Below, piece by piece: positions 46,465-55,866 of a DNA stretch of 64,000 nucleotides (the first letter of the stretch is position 1; every line of letters starts with the position of its first letter). Below the pieces are notes generated by a model. The model ran no database searches. It had not been told where the DNA came from and saw only the letters and a program-made list of their open reading frames with translations. Both the position numbers and the translations under genes were made by a program. This stretch comes from Pycnococcus provasolii (taxonomy: Eukaryota; Chlorophyta; Pseudoscourfieldiophyceae; Pseudoscourfieldiales; Pycnococcaceae). Location: NCBI GenBank assembly GCA_938743325.2, contig OW568864.1:744001-808000 (forward strand). The letters run 5' to 3'.

Positions 46465-49194
46465 ATGTTCGTCGTGCTTGAGACGTCAGTGCGTCTGTAC
46501 GTGCTCTCCTCCTCGTCATCGTCATCGTCATCGTCATGCTCATTCTCATTCTCAGAGGAGGAGGAGGAGGAGGATGCCTCCTCTTTGGGTTCGGTGGGTG
46601 GCGGGGGTTCCACAGGGGGTGGTGGTAAATGGCGACTGCTCAAGCTCTCGCGCTTACCGTCCTTGTTAGACTCCCTTTTGGACTTCCTTTCGAATGTGCC
46701 GCTCGCAATCTCCGAGGATGCTCACGTCTACGACGAAAGGCAAGTGGACGCGCTCCTTTATGACCTGCACGCCGCGAACGGAGGGACGGCGGCGACGGCG
46801 CCAACCTTGGAAGGCGCGAGAAGGAGGTACGAGGCTGGCGACAACGACGCGGCACCCGCGTCAGCAAGCGGCGCAGGACTCGCGTCGATGTGGCGCGACG
46901 TGCGAGGTGCTGCGCAGACAAGCGGTGGCATAACTGGCGTTCGCATCGTGTGCGTCGCGGCAGCGTTCCTTGGTGCCGTGCGGTTCACGGCGGGAGACTA
47001 TCTGCTCATGGTCACGCGCACGAGGCGACTTGGAACGCTCTTGGGACACGCCGTGTATGGCATTTCGAGCACGCGGCTTGTGCCGGTGCAGCGGGGCCGA
47101 GGTATTGCGTACGACAGCTCCATCGAGAGGAGGTACAGAAGGCTCTTTGCGTCGGGTGTCGACCTGACGCGCGGGTTCTTCTTTGGAAGCACCGCGCACC
47201 TGCACGAAAATGTGCAGGCGTCGGCACGAGGAGGATCGTGCGGGCCTGATGCTGACATGTTCCTCTGGAACGCATACTTCCGCAACCGCCTCGCGCCCGC
47301 TGGATGCACGTGCGCCGCCGAGAGGGACGCGGTGCGAGCACGCTGGTGCGTCAGCCTTGTGCACGGCGCATTCAAGCACGTGCCGCTGTCCGTGTTCGGA
47401 CGAAACGTCGACGTCACGCTCATCTGTCGCCGCAGCCGGCACTTCGCGGGAACGCGGTATCTGAAGCGCGGCGTTTCTGAGTCAGGTTATGTTGCGAACG
47501 AGGTGGAGACTGAGCAGATTGTGGAGGCGGATGGTGGGTACGCGTCGGGCGGCGCAACGCGGCGACTCGTATCGGCGCACGTCCAGGTGCGAGGTTCCAT
47601 CCCGCTGCATTGGAGCCAGGAGGCGAGTGCGCTTTCACCCAAGCCTGATATCGTGCTCCACCGCAACGATCCGCTGTTTGTGGCAACGGGCCTGCACATG
47701 CGCCGACTCGTGACGCGATACGGGAATCCGGTGGCATGCCTAAACCTGATCAAGGCTGTCGAACGCAAGCCGAGAGAGATGATCTTGCGTCGCGAGCTGC
47801 AGGCGGCGATCTACCAGCTCAATGAGCAGATGGATTTCCCGGATGGTGGTGGTGGTGGTGGTACAGAAGGTGGAGGCGAAGGTGAAGGTGAGATTGTGGC
47901 ATGTGAAAGTCAAGGCACGCCGTCGCCTGTCGCCGCCTCGAATCCGAATCCGAATCCGAATCCGAATCACACGTTATACTACCACTTCGACATGGCTGCA
48001 AAGTCGCGCGAGTGTGGACAGAGTGGCCTCCTGGAGGCGTTCACTCCCGTTGCACGAATGAGCGTGGAGCTCACGGAGTGCTTTGGACCACTCGAAGGCA
48101 ATCCGGGCGGCGCTGTGTCGACTGGCGGCGATGCATTCACTTGGCAGCACGGCGTAGTTCGTACCAACTGCGTCGACTGCCTCGACCGCACGAATGTGGC
48201 GCAATTCGCCATTGGGCTCATGGCACTGTCACAACAGCTCCGCGCCGTTGACCTTCTCGGTGCGGACGATGCGCCGTACGCCGCGAGCACCATCTCTGTA
48301 CAGCGAGCGGCAACGTTCACCGCGGTTGTGGGGAGTCCCCGCGATCAGCAACAGAAGCAGCTGGAGGATGAGATTCGGCCCAATTCGTTCACAGATGCCA
48401 CGAACATCGAAAAAGGCTCTCTGCCGACAATCGCCTCCGTGCTCATGGAAATGTACGAGGAGATTGGCGACGAGATTGCTCAGCAGTACGGAGGAAGCAG
48501 CGCGCACAGCGTGTTCTTTCAGAACCAGAAGGGAATGGGTGCGACGAGCAGCCAAGGTCGCGATCTGCTGACATCCGCGCGTCGATTTTACTCGAACAGT
48601 TTCACGGACGATGAGAAGCAGGATGCAATCAACCTGTTCCTTGGCACGTTCCGCGCACCAAAGGTGACGTTGATCTCCGACGACGGTGTGCCCGTACCTG
48701 CCCGTAGGCAGCACATCTGGGACCTGGAGTCGGACATACATCTGCACGGGTCGTTTGGTCCTAGCGTCACGGCTGCGGGGATTGCGCAACAGGAGAGAAT
48801 GCGCGTGCTTGCGGAAATTGGAAAGGAGCAGGCGGAGGAAGAGGGTCTCTTAAGCATGGACACGGATATCGCTGTGTGGGATGAGAGCTTGCTTCTGCAG
48901 ACACCCCCGTTGCCGCCGACGCCTTCTCCGCTCAGATTTGGCGTCGAGTGCATCGTGGATGATCGCCGTGGTGCACGCATATTCCCCAACTCTCCTCTCG
49001 ATCGACGAACATCTACTGGAAGCACGTCTCTCGGCGAGTCTCCTCCATCTCCGTCGCCTCGGGCCCCGCCGCCTGCGAGTTTGTACGCGGGTTTTTTCGC
49101 GTGCGACGATGACACGTTCCAAGGTCAGTTCTTTCCGCATGTGCAGAGCGATAGTGACAGTGATGTGAGTGTACAAGAAGATGATGAATGGTAG
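46465..49194 (+). CDS. SAC-domain phosphoinositide phosphatase (FIG4/plant SAC type)
   Basis: 909 residues from ATG 46465, chosen because MFVVLETSVRLYVLSS fits the first strand of FIG4-type proteins (family YETRSRFYLIG). KWRLLKLSR and VYDERQVDALLYDLHAANGG follow after an acidic insert. SAC core: AGDYLLMVTRTRRLGTLLGH and AVYGISSTRLVPV; FFFGSTAHLHENVQ; NAYFRNRLAP; VSLVHGAFKHV; and the CX5R active site in RTNCVDCLDRTNVAQ (about 568). The likely substrate is PtdIns(3,5)P2 or a related lipid on endolysosomal or vacuolar membranes. There is a low-complexity insertion (about 465-505) with an Asn-Pro repeat, and an acidic C-terminus. Confidence 0.92.
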   Translation: MFVVLETSVRLYVLSSSSSSSSSSCSFSFSEEEEEEDASSLGSVGGGGSTGGGGKWRLLKLSRLPSLLDSLLDFLSNVPLAISEDAHVYDERQVDALLYDLHAANGGTAATAPTLEGARRRYEAGDNDAAPASASGAGLASMWRDVRGAAQTSGGITGVRIVCVAAAFLGAVRFTAGDYLLMVTRTRRLGTLLGHAVYGISSTRLVPVQRGRGIAYDSSIERRYRRLFASGVDLTRGFFFGSTAHLHENVQASARGGSCGPDADMFLWNAYFRNRLAPAGCTCAAERDAVRARWCVSLVHGAFKHVPLSVFGRNVDVTLICRRSRHFAGTRYLKRGVSESGYVANEVETEQIVEADGGYASGGATRRLVSAHVQVRGSIPLHWSQEASALSPKPDIVLHRNDPLFVATGLHMRRLVTRYGNPVACLNLIKAVERKPREMILRRELQAAIYQLNEQMDFPDGGGGGGTEGGGEGEGEIVACESQGTPSPVAASNPNPNPNPNHTLYYHFDMAAKSRECGQSGLLEAFTPVARMSVELTECFGPLEGNPGGAVSTGGDAFTWQHGVVRTNCVDCLDRTNVAQFAIGLMALSQQLRAVDLLGADDAPYAASTISVQRAATFTAVVGSPRDQQQKQLEDEIRPNSFTDATNIEKGSLPTIASVLMEMYEEIGDEIAQQYGGSSAHSVFFQNQKGMGATSSQGRDLLTSARRFYSNSFTDDEKQDAINLFLGTFRAPKVTLISDDGVPVPARRQHIWDLESDIHLHGSFGPSVTAAGIAQQERMRVLAEIGKEQAEEEGLLSMDTDIAVWDESLLLQTPPLPPTPSPLRFGVECIVDDRRGARIFPNSPLDRRTSTGSTSLGESPPSPSPRAPPPASLYAGFFACDDDTFQGQFFPHVQSDSDSDVSVQEDDEW
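47939..47968 (+). repeat. AATCCG hexamer repeat inside the SAC gene
   Basis: Five copies encode (Asn-Pro)n within the SAC insertion. Confidence 0.9.
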
Positions 49195-50334
49195 AAGCAT
49201 GTTGTTGTAACACTGTAGTCTATTTGTAGCTGTACAATGTTTGCCCTTTTATCACCCTTGTATCCCAAAAAGCCAGGTCTCCATTGCGTTTGCGTGCTGC
49301 GAGTGCCTTTCGAGCGCGGCGCGCCACTGCGACTCTGATAGCGGGTCGATCACTCTGGGCAGGCGGCCCCTCCTCCCATCGAGCTTTCGCACGAGCCGAG
49401 CCGCGACGTGCCCAACCGTCTCGTGATCCAACAGGTGATCCCAAGATACTCCAAATATCTGTCTAGCGTGTCATCATATGTTCCTCGAGCCGCCCTTATG
49501 GCGGCGAGCGGCGCACGGAGCACGCCCGCCAAAAGCCATGACGTCACACGTACCGTCTCGGAAGGGATGTGTTCGGGAGAGACGCCATGATCTTTTTCGA
49601 GCGAGCCTCGCAGCGTCAAGATACTTCCAGCCTTCTTTGCCTCGACGACGACGAAATCGTAGATGAGGACGTCCATCATGCAGGTGGCACAGTGCCGTGC
49701 CTAGGGCGGCGTGACAGGACGTCCATCCTCTTGTTGTGCGGCATGTTGAGTTCCATCAGCCAATCATGCCCGTAGTTAAGAACATCCCAGCTCGCCATGA
49801 GCTTGGCGGTGAGCCCCTCCTCCCTGATTCTAGCATGCTTCGAGTGCCAAACTGCTTGTCCTCCAGCCGTTGTGAGCTTTCGTTGCACATCTTCGAACAC
49901 GGCGTCCATTTGTGAAAAAAAAGAAAGGGGGATGTGAAAGAATGTCTGTCGATTGTAGGGGTCGAAAAGAACGGGACGTGGAGTCGTGGATGGCGCCGGC
50001 TCCGTACGTCTTGGCGGCGGCGGGCCGGCGCCCGGCGGCGTCGTGCCACGCGAGCACGAGTTCCACGATGCAACACTTTGTCCCAGGCACGTTGCTCAAA
50101 ATGTCCGCGAAAACTACTTGCTCAGACCGATTGTGACACGACCAGACGGACTGACGGACCGGGATCCCGCGGGGGGGAAATTTCCGAGGGACCCCCTTGT
50201 AAATACCAACGACGGATCCCAAAAAATAAAAATCCAGATCAATGCATTTCAGACCTGCCCTTCCGAGGTCCTGACTGGTCCTCTCTCAGATGGGTGGGAG
50301 ATCACCGATCTAAATCTCCAATTATCCATTTAGA
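49195..50334. other. Long gap with only the interrupted gene
   Basis: Between the SAC gene and the spliced ABM-like gene. Apart from the minus-strand candidate I see no gene, only a C/G-rich CGGCGGCGGGCCGGCGCCCG patch (about 50017-50036). Confidence 0.5.
49350..49909 (-). pseudogene. Unknown gene, interrupted once
   Basis: Starts at an ATG (49907-49909) as MDAVFEDVQRKLTTAGGQAV, with ASWDVLNYGHDWLMELNMPH. A second overlapping frame continues MDVLIYDFVVVEAKKAGSIL and PSETVRVTSWLLAGVLRAPL to a stop at 49350. The two frames do not join directly. A 12-bp sequence GATGGACGTCCT occurs twice near the junction, so a small duplication may have interrupted one gene. Family not recognised; it could also be two exons, but I see no good splice pair. 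Confidence 0.4.
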
Positions 50335-50940
50335 ATGGCGATCTCCATGGCAGCTTGTCCGCGTGTCAAAACGACTTCTTTGCGCTTTTCCGCTAACCCA
50401 CTCCGACACACGCAACGACGATCAGTAGTAGTATCGTCGTCGTCGACGCTCCGTGATGCGGAAAAGCTTGTCACGCTTCATCCCTACTTTCGTGTTGCGG
50501 CGGATGCTGAACCAGCCGTAAAAGTTTTGTGTGCACAATTTGAAGAACGCACGCAAAACGAAAAAGATGCGCTTTACTACCATTTTACGTGGTGCCAGAA
50601 AGATGGCGACGACGACGACGACGGCGAATCGTTCGACCCTTCGTTTGACACGTCGTATTTCATTTTATTCTGCCGCGAAGCCTACACTTCAGCTGATGCC
50701 GTGAAAATACATTTAGCGAACGGTAAGTCTTCAATCATTATACTTAATCACAAAGCAAATCATCACTAACTACAACGCACTCCAAATCGAACAGTCGGCG
50801 ACCTTCTGGACGAGATCTTGAGTCTGACAACGTTGGAACGCCTCGAGGTGCACGGTACGTCCTCCGAGCTTGCGGAGCTGCACGAAGCTTTGGATCCTCT
50901 GGGCGCGGATTTCTACTACGCCAACGGTGTTGCTAATTGA
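50335..50940 (+). CDS. Plastid ABM-like protein, two exons
   Basis: Exons 50335-50722 and 50795-50940; 177 residues. The 72-bp intron starts GTAAGT and ends ACAG, with a CACTAAC branch-like site 27 bases before the end. Without splicing, the frame stops in the intron; with it, the protein continues NVGDLLDEILSLTTLERLEV and HGTSSELAELHEALDPLGAD. Residues 1-40 look like a transit peptide (Ser/Arg-rich). Core pieces are VTLHPYFRVAADAEPAVKVL, ALYYHFTWCQKDG and FILFCREAYTSADAVKIHLA. This resembles alpha-beta-barrel monooxygenase-type (ABM) proteins. Function unknown. Confidence 0.78.
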
Positions 50941-51413
50941 CAAGTTAAACGACGCTGAGGGAATGTTTTGTTTGTTCGTTTCATTACGTGTTACCGATAT
51001 GCGTTGATGGTAAAGTGATAATGTCGTGCGACACTCGCGCTTGTGTTGCACTCACTGTTGCGACCAAGCCGCCTTTTGGCAAGCCTTGCTACAAGTAGTG
51101 CAGCGTCGCGCCGCGGCTGCCCCCAAGCACCCAATAGGCCAATACACACCACCTGTACACACACACTCAACTTCGCAATTCGTACGTTGTTCAGCGCGCG
51201 CGCAGAAAACACGTTGACCACAACAACAATGAATCAGTGATTGCACTCCATCTCCAACTAGTGACTACGAAGAACTCCCGGCGGCGTCTTATGGAGGCGT
51301 CTTTTGAAGGAATTGTGCTGGCGATGGCCGGCAGGAGTGGATGGGAGGTTTTGGTTCGTCAAATTTGATGGGTGAAATTTTTGTAAAGAGTGATCTTTAA
51401 TTTTAAAAAAAGT
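50941..51413. other. Convergent intergenic region
   Basis: 470 bp between the ABM-like gene and the F2KP gene. Contains short frames, one Cys-rich on the minus strand, that I do not accept as genes. Confidence 0.5.
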
Positions 51414-53771
51414 TTAGTGTGATGGTGGATTGAGCGGATCCGCTAGATCACCAGGATACGGAATACTCTCGAAAGTTGGGCTGAAGACGTTCGACGATGT
51501 GGTTGCAGGGTCGCGCTGCCCATCATGCTGGTCAACAGTCAGTAGCTCCGTGCGTGTCTCACGAACGCCTTCCGTGAGAAGGTCGAGCTTTATGACCGTG
51601 TTCAACGGAATGCTCAGGCTCGGTGCCTCCTCGCGTGGACGTCCGACGAGGTATGCGTAGATGAGTCGAAGCACACCCTGGTGGCCCACGATGAGAAGCG
51701 GCTCGCGGTAGGACTCAATCTCCTGCACCAGAGGATCGAGGCGGCTGATGACGTCAAGGTACGACTCCCCACGCGGGTATCGGTACGAAAGCTTGTTCTC
51801 CTTCCGCAGAACAAATTCGTCCGGATATCGTTCCGAGATCTCCTGGTACGTCATTCCATCGCAGATGCCCGCGAAGATCTCGTCCAAGCCGTGCATACGC
51901 CTTCCATCCATCTGCTTCCACGTCGATCCATCCTTGTCGTGGAGTACAGGGCGAGGGATGTAGCGCGCAGTCTGAACGGTGCGTCTCAGGCTACTCGTCC
52001 ACAGCCGGCACTTGACAGGTTTTCCCAAACCATCCGAGTTGCCCTGAATGACTTCGAACGTATACTTTCCCAGCGCCTTTGCGTACTCTTGTCCATCTTT
52101 CGTAATATCACTGTCACCTCCGATGCGGCCGATCTTGTTGTACTCGCTCTGTCCGTGGCGCGACATGTAAACGGTATGCGGCTGAAGGTGCAGATTTGCC
52201 AGGAACTGGACGATACGTCCAGGCAGGAAACCGTGAATGTTGTTCATGACGAGCTTCTTCCCGCCGTTCACCGTCCTCACCCAGCTGTCGTCCTGCTCAC
52301 CTTCTACCACCTCCTCGTGCACATGGTGCTTTGGACCTAGGAAAGCCTGCATCGAATCCTTCAACTTCGACGTGAGCGGCGAGCCGAGCGGCTCGTACAC
52401 CTTCTCGTAGTGCCTGCACCTTTCTCTGAAGTCTTTCAGCACCGCTTGCGTGTCCTCGCCCGAGTAGTCGTCGTTAGACACCTTGCCGCTGAGGATGTTC
52501 GCCACAATCTGCTGCTCGTCGGTGATCACGCTCTCGATCCACACGAGCTTCACGAGACTTCCAAAAGGACGAGACCCAAAGGACGGGCGCCCTGACGGGC
52601 CGGTGTGCGTATCCTCGAGGTGTGCAAAGAAGTCCTTGATCATTTGGCGGCGTTTTCGTGTGGTGTTTGTTGCATCGAAGATGGCAACGCGACCGCTGTC
52701 CACGGCGCGGTCAGTGTCGTCGGTGCCCGATATTCGCGTGCTGCTGTGCTTTCGCTCAAGCCCAGGCATAACTGTTTTGGAATTCGAGAAGTACGGCTTG
52801 TCCTCCTCGAGGAGGAATTTGCCGATGTCTTCAAGGCACATCTGGGCGCACTCGTCGCGCAGGCGGGTTGCATCCTCATTTTCGGGGTCGTAGAAGTCGG
52901 CGCTTTGTCTCGCCATGTCCTTGTACTGACGTCGATACACGCCGGCGTTGAAGATTCGGCACCGCGCGCCGTGGAAGAAGCTCAGGTACTTTGCGAGGCG
53001 CTTGCCTATGAGCGACTTGCCTCTAGCCGGAAGTCCAACCATAATGATCACGTGCCTTCGTCCGAGCATGCCACCACCATCCTCCGTGGAGCTGAGCGGG
53101 ATAGCTGGTTGCGGCGTCGGATTCATGGCGGTAGGCCCGCTCGGCGACGAACCATACAGTGCTGGTGCCATGGCATCATTCGGGCTCCACGCCTGCGGCA
53201 CGGGCGCTTCCGCCGCACCCATTCCGCCGCTCGCCTCTTGCAGCTCGTCGTGTGTCACCGGCAGGCTCGACGATCTCTCAACGTTACCTCCTCCTCCACC
53301 ACCGGGTATGTTGCAAGCTTGCGTCGGCGTCGCCGTCGCCGTCGTCGCCATCGTATTCGTTTGCGCGTCGCTGTTACCGTCCGCCTTTTTGGGCGAGTTT
53401 GCCGCGTACAGGCTCGACGACAAAAAGTCGCTGTTGCTGTCGCTGTTGCTTAGAACGCCGTCCATTTCGTCGCCCTGAAACCCTTCCGAGCGTGCCGCCG
53501 CCGTCGTTCGGCTGAGCGTATACTCGTTGACGTTGGTGGCTCGGTCAGCTAGAATTTGCCCCAGCGTAACTCCGTCCGCCTCTAAGCTGGGTCTACGAAA
53601 TCCGTAATGTAAGACGGAATAGTTGTAATGCGTGACGGTATCCTCGTCGACGTCAGCGTCCGAGTTCACTCGAAGTCTCGAGAATTGCGCCGTTGGTACG
53701 TTGGTAGGTGAGTTGTCGGAGTCGTTTCCTTCTAATGAGTCATTCTGAGCGTGCCTTGGCGACGACGACAT
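51414..53771 (-). CDS. 6-phosphofructo-2-kinase/fructose-2,6-bisphosphatase
   Basis: 785 residues from the ATG at 53769-53771. Makes and breaks fructose-2,6-bisphosphate, the regulator of cytosolic glycolysis and gluconeogenesis. The N-terminal ~230 residues are low-complexity. Kinase: IIMVGLPARGKSLIGKRLAK (Walker A, about 244), FNAGVYRRQYKD, FYDPENEDATRLRDECA, VAIFDATNTTRKRRQMI, WIESVITDEQQIVANI, VSNDDYSGEDTQAVLKDF. Bisphosphatase: YMSRHGQSEYNKIGRIGGDS (catalytic His about 535), LWTSSLRRTVQTARYI, LDEIFAGICDGMTYQEI, and VGHQGVLRLIYAYL. Both active centres look complete. Plant F2KPs carry an N-terminal CBM20 starch-binding domain; I see none here. Confidence 0.97.
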   Translation of the reverse strand: MSSSPRHAQNDSLEGNDSDNSPTNVPTAQFSRLRVNSDADVDEDTVTHYNYSVLHYGFRRPSLEADGVTLGQILADRATNVNEYTLSRTTAAARSEGFQGDEMDGVLSNSDSNSDFLSSSLYAANSPKKADGNSDAQTNTMATTATATPTQACNIPGGGGGGNVERSSSLPVTHDELQEASGGMGAAEAPVPQAWSPNDAMAPALYGSSPSGPTAMNPTPQPAIPLSSTEDGGGMLGRRHVIIMVGLPARGKSLIGKRLAKYLSFFHGARCRIFNAGVYRRQYKDMARQSADFYDPENEDATRLRDECAQMCLEDIGKFLLEEDKPYFSNSKTVMPGLERKHSSTRISGTDDTDRAVDSGRVAIFDATNTTRKRRQMIKDFFAHLEDTHTGPSGRPSFGSRPFGSLVKLVWIESVITDEQQIVANILSGKVSNDDYSGEDTQAVLKDFRERCRHYEKVYEPLGSPLTSKLKDSMQAFLGPKHHVHEEVVEGEQDDSWVRTVNGGKKLVMNNIHGFLPGRIVQFLANLHLQPHTVYMSRHGQSEYNKIGRIGGDSDITKDGQEYAKALGKYTFEVIQGNSDGLGKPVKCRLWTSSLRRTVQTARYIPRPVLHDKDGSTWKQMDGRRMHGLDEIFAGICDGMTYQEISERYPDEFVLRKENKLSYRYPRGESYLDVISRLDPLVQEIESYREPLLIVGHQGVLRLIYAYLVGRPREEAPSLSIPLNTVIKLDLLTEGVRETRTELLTVDQHDGQRDPATTSSNVFSPTFESIPYPGDLADPLNPPSH

Positions 53772-53827
53772 ACTTCTTCTGTGATGATTTGCACAAAGAA
53801 TGGTGATAGTCTATATTAAGGATGGAT

Positions 53828-53842
53828 GGGGGGGGGGGGGGG
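53828..53842 (+). repeat. G15 homopolymer tract
   Basis: Fifteen G in a row, 57 bp upstream of the F2KP start (C tract on the coding strand). Confidence 0.95.
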
Positions 53843-53945
53843 CAAATGATGCGAAGCAGGTATTCAATTCATCTAAAAAGAGGGGATCCACCGTTGTCCG
53901 ACCTAACCATGCACTTTGGAGTTTTTGCGGAATGGAGTTTGGATT

Positions 53946-55121
53946 TGTATGACCGTTGGTCATAGGTTGCTAACCCCCAACTCTTTCGAATCCCTCTTTT
54001 AAACCTTCACGCGCCTTCTGACGCGCTTTACTGGCGGCGCGCTCTACTTTCTGACCCTAGTAACGATCATTCTACCTTTTTCCCTTCTCCTCCCTTATAC
54101 TTGGTGGACACGCTTGCAATCTTTCTCTGCGCCACGGCGCGACGCCGCCGCCATGGCTTCCCACAACACGCCTACTACAACCAGCCTCTTCGCGCGGATC
54201 ACCGACGCAATCACGTCACCTTTTTCCTCGCGTTCATCATCCTCTTCTCCCTTGCCCCCGAAGCAAGATTCCATCCCGAACCCTGACTTCGACGCGCCGA
54301 ATGATGCTGACGCACCGGCGAACCCTGTCCCGCCAGTCTCCGCGAACGGCCAACAAACCGTCGACCTCACCCAGATGCTCGCGCAGCAACGGCAACAGAT
54401 GGCGATCTTCGCACAGCAGCAACAACAGCAGTTCCAGCAGCAACAACAACAACATCAACAACTCCTCGATGCCATGCGCACGCTACTCCCACAACAGCCT
54501 GTCGATGCCGATCTTTCCGACCCTCATCCTTCTCCTACTACTGATGATCCGTATTCTGCTCCGTCGAGAGTACGCGTACCTCCTCATCTTGTCACTGACT
54601 TCATCACCACGGAGCCAACCATCGACGTCGACGTTTTCATCCTCCAGATGTCAGAAATTCTTCTACGCGCCGGCGTGCGCTCCGACAAACTGAAACTCGC
54701 CTTTGTCTCCGACTTCTTACGGGGAGGCTCCTCTCGATGGTGGTGGTCGACACGTCGCATACAGCAGATCGACACATGGGAAAGATTCGTCGTCGCATTA
54801 CGAACCCACACCTCCGACCCTGGAATCATTGAAGAACGCATTTGCGCATTCCATGGAATGGCACAGCTTGCCACACAATCAGATCGCGAGTGGGCCATGA
54901 GCCTACAAGAAGCGCACCACATGCTCCCAAATCACGAACGCATCTCGGATCGCCAGATGGCACGCAAATTCCGACTCAAGTCTCGACCAGCACTCGCTCG
55001 ACCCTTACGAGCATTCAACGGCCACCACAAAAATGCCTCATTTGCTGACACCGTCGATTACGCACTCGCTATCAATCTACCCCTCAATGCCCCCGAGGAT
55101 GACGACCTTGATCTAGATTGA
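53946..55121 (+). mobile_element. Ty3/gypsy-type retroelement fossil: LTR-like end and gag
   Basis: Plus-orientation relative of the element at 13566. An LTR-like segment (about 53946-54099) begins TGTATGACC. It shares blocks with the other LTR (GGTTGCTAACCCC, CTAGTAACGATCATTCT versus TTAGTAACAATCATTCT, and ATACTTGGTGGACACGC at the inner edge, a likely primer-binding site). A gag-like frame of about 325-335 residues follows (54114/54153-55121): Ser-rich start, Gln tract, then FITTEPTIDVDVFILQMSEI and WWWSTRRIQQIDTWERFVV. I find no partner LTR on the right, so the element is not whole. It is older than the 13566 copy, judging by LTR difference. Confidence 0.75.
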
Positions 55122-55583
55122 CGAAGGCCGCGCGGTGCACATAAGTCTCTTACGCGGACCCCATGCCGACAGCTCAGCATGCGTATCCTGCAAACCACCA
55201 CGACACTCTTCACGGACCCCATGCCGACAGCTCCGCATGCGTATCCCACACGACGTCTCTTTACGCGGACCCCATGCCGACAGCTCAGCATGCGTATCCT
55301 GCAAGCCACTCCCGCCGACTTTTTTCACTTTCATACGCGCAGCGCGCTGCCTGCGCTTCAATAAGGGGGGGGAAGTATGCGCCTCGCGAGGGAAAAGATC
55401 AGCAGAGACGACCTCCTCGAAATCCCTCGGAAGCAAATAGTTAAGCTGCACCGGCTGTTGTCCTACAGGCGCGACAGCTCTGCCTTGGGCCTCAGCCACA
55501 GCTTGATCACGTTGAGCTTCCGCAATCTGCAACTGCAAACGCAAGGCCACAATCTCAGGTGGCTCTTGTGCAACAGCTGCCAT
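55113..55583 (-). CDS. Minus-strand frame of unknown nature, possibly a retroelement part
   Basis: Open from the ATG at 55581-55583. The first ~90 residues look like protein: EPPEIVALRLQLQIAEAQRD (coiled coil), LNYLLPRDFEEVVSADLFPR, then KRRQRAARMKVKKVGG. The remainder is translation of the three tandem repeats (GLQDTHAELSAWGPRKE). The repeat-encoded tail and the position beside a retroelement fossil suggest a decayed element fragment rather than a host gene. Family unknown. Confidence 0.35.
   Translation of the reverse strand: MAAVAQEPPEIVALRLQLQIAEAQRDQAVAEAQGRAVAPVGQQPVQLNYLLPRDFEEVVSADLFPREAHTSPPLLKRRQRAARMKVKKVGGSGLQDTHAELSAWGPRKETSCGIRMRSCRHGVREECRGGLQDTHAELSAWGPRKRLMCTARPSSI
55152..55310. 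repeat. Three ~55-bp tandem repeats
   Basis: Cores of 34 bp (CGGACCCCATGCCGACAGCT plus CAGCATGCGTATCC) at 55155, 55213 and 55266, separated by variable ACGACnCTCTT spacers. They lie at the junction between the gag fossil and the minus-strand frame. Confidence 0.9.
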
Positions 55584-55587
55584 ATGC

Positions 55588-55866
55588 AAGTGCCCTCAAG
55601 CACTTAATCAAAATCTCCTCGGAGTAGTAACTAAATCAGAAATCTCCTCGGAGTAACAAGATAGGTAGTTCACTTGTGAACTCCTCACGTCAGTGATCCC
55701 ACGCGTCTCGACACGTGTGGCTGCAAAGGTTGCGCGAACAGCGCAACCAGCAGCAGGAATGGTGGTCCGAGGGAGACCACCTTAAACCCTAGCAGCCGAG
55801 CCACCCCGCGGCTCGGCACCTCAGAGGGGGCCCTCTACCGTTTACCCCGACTAAACCTTTCGGTAG
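55588..55866. other. Array of eight consecutive hairpins
   Basis: Stem pairs: 55588-55593/55600-55605; 55668-55673/55676-55681; 55699-55706/55713-55720 (one G-T); 55728-55735/55741-55748 (GGTTGCGC/GCGCAACC); 55761-55767/55775-55781 (GGTGGTC/GACCACC); 55795-55802/55810-55817 (GCCGAGCC/GGCTCGGC); 55823-55828/55831-55836 (AGAGGG/CCCTCT); 55835-55840/55861-55866 with an inner GTTTA/TAAAC. Two direct copies of AAATCTCCTCGGAGTA lie between the first two (55611, 55640). On the minus strand this would be the leader just upstream of the frame starting at 55583. Confidence 0.8.

Noticed and set aside
50991-51246. Short Cys-rich minus-strand frame between the ABM-like and F2KP genes (metallothionein-like)
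   Set aside because: No ATG start in that frame, an upstream stop, and no conserved Cys spacing that I recognise. A neighbouring ATG frame with a TGA (ECNH-TGA) was considered as a selenoprotein but has no family motif.
55152-55310. A CRISPR-like array
   Set aside because: Only three units with imperfect cores and unequal spacers, in eukaryotic sequence next to retroelement fossils, with no cas-like genes.
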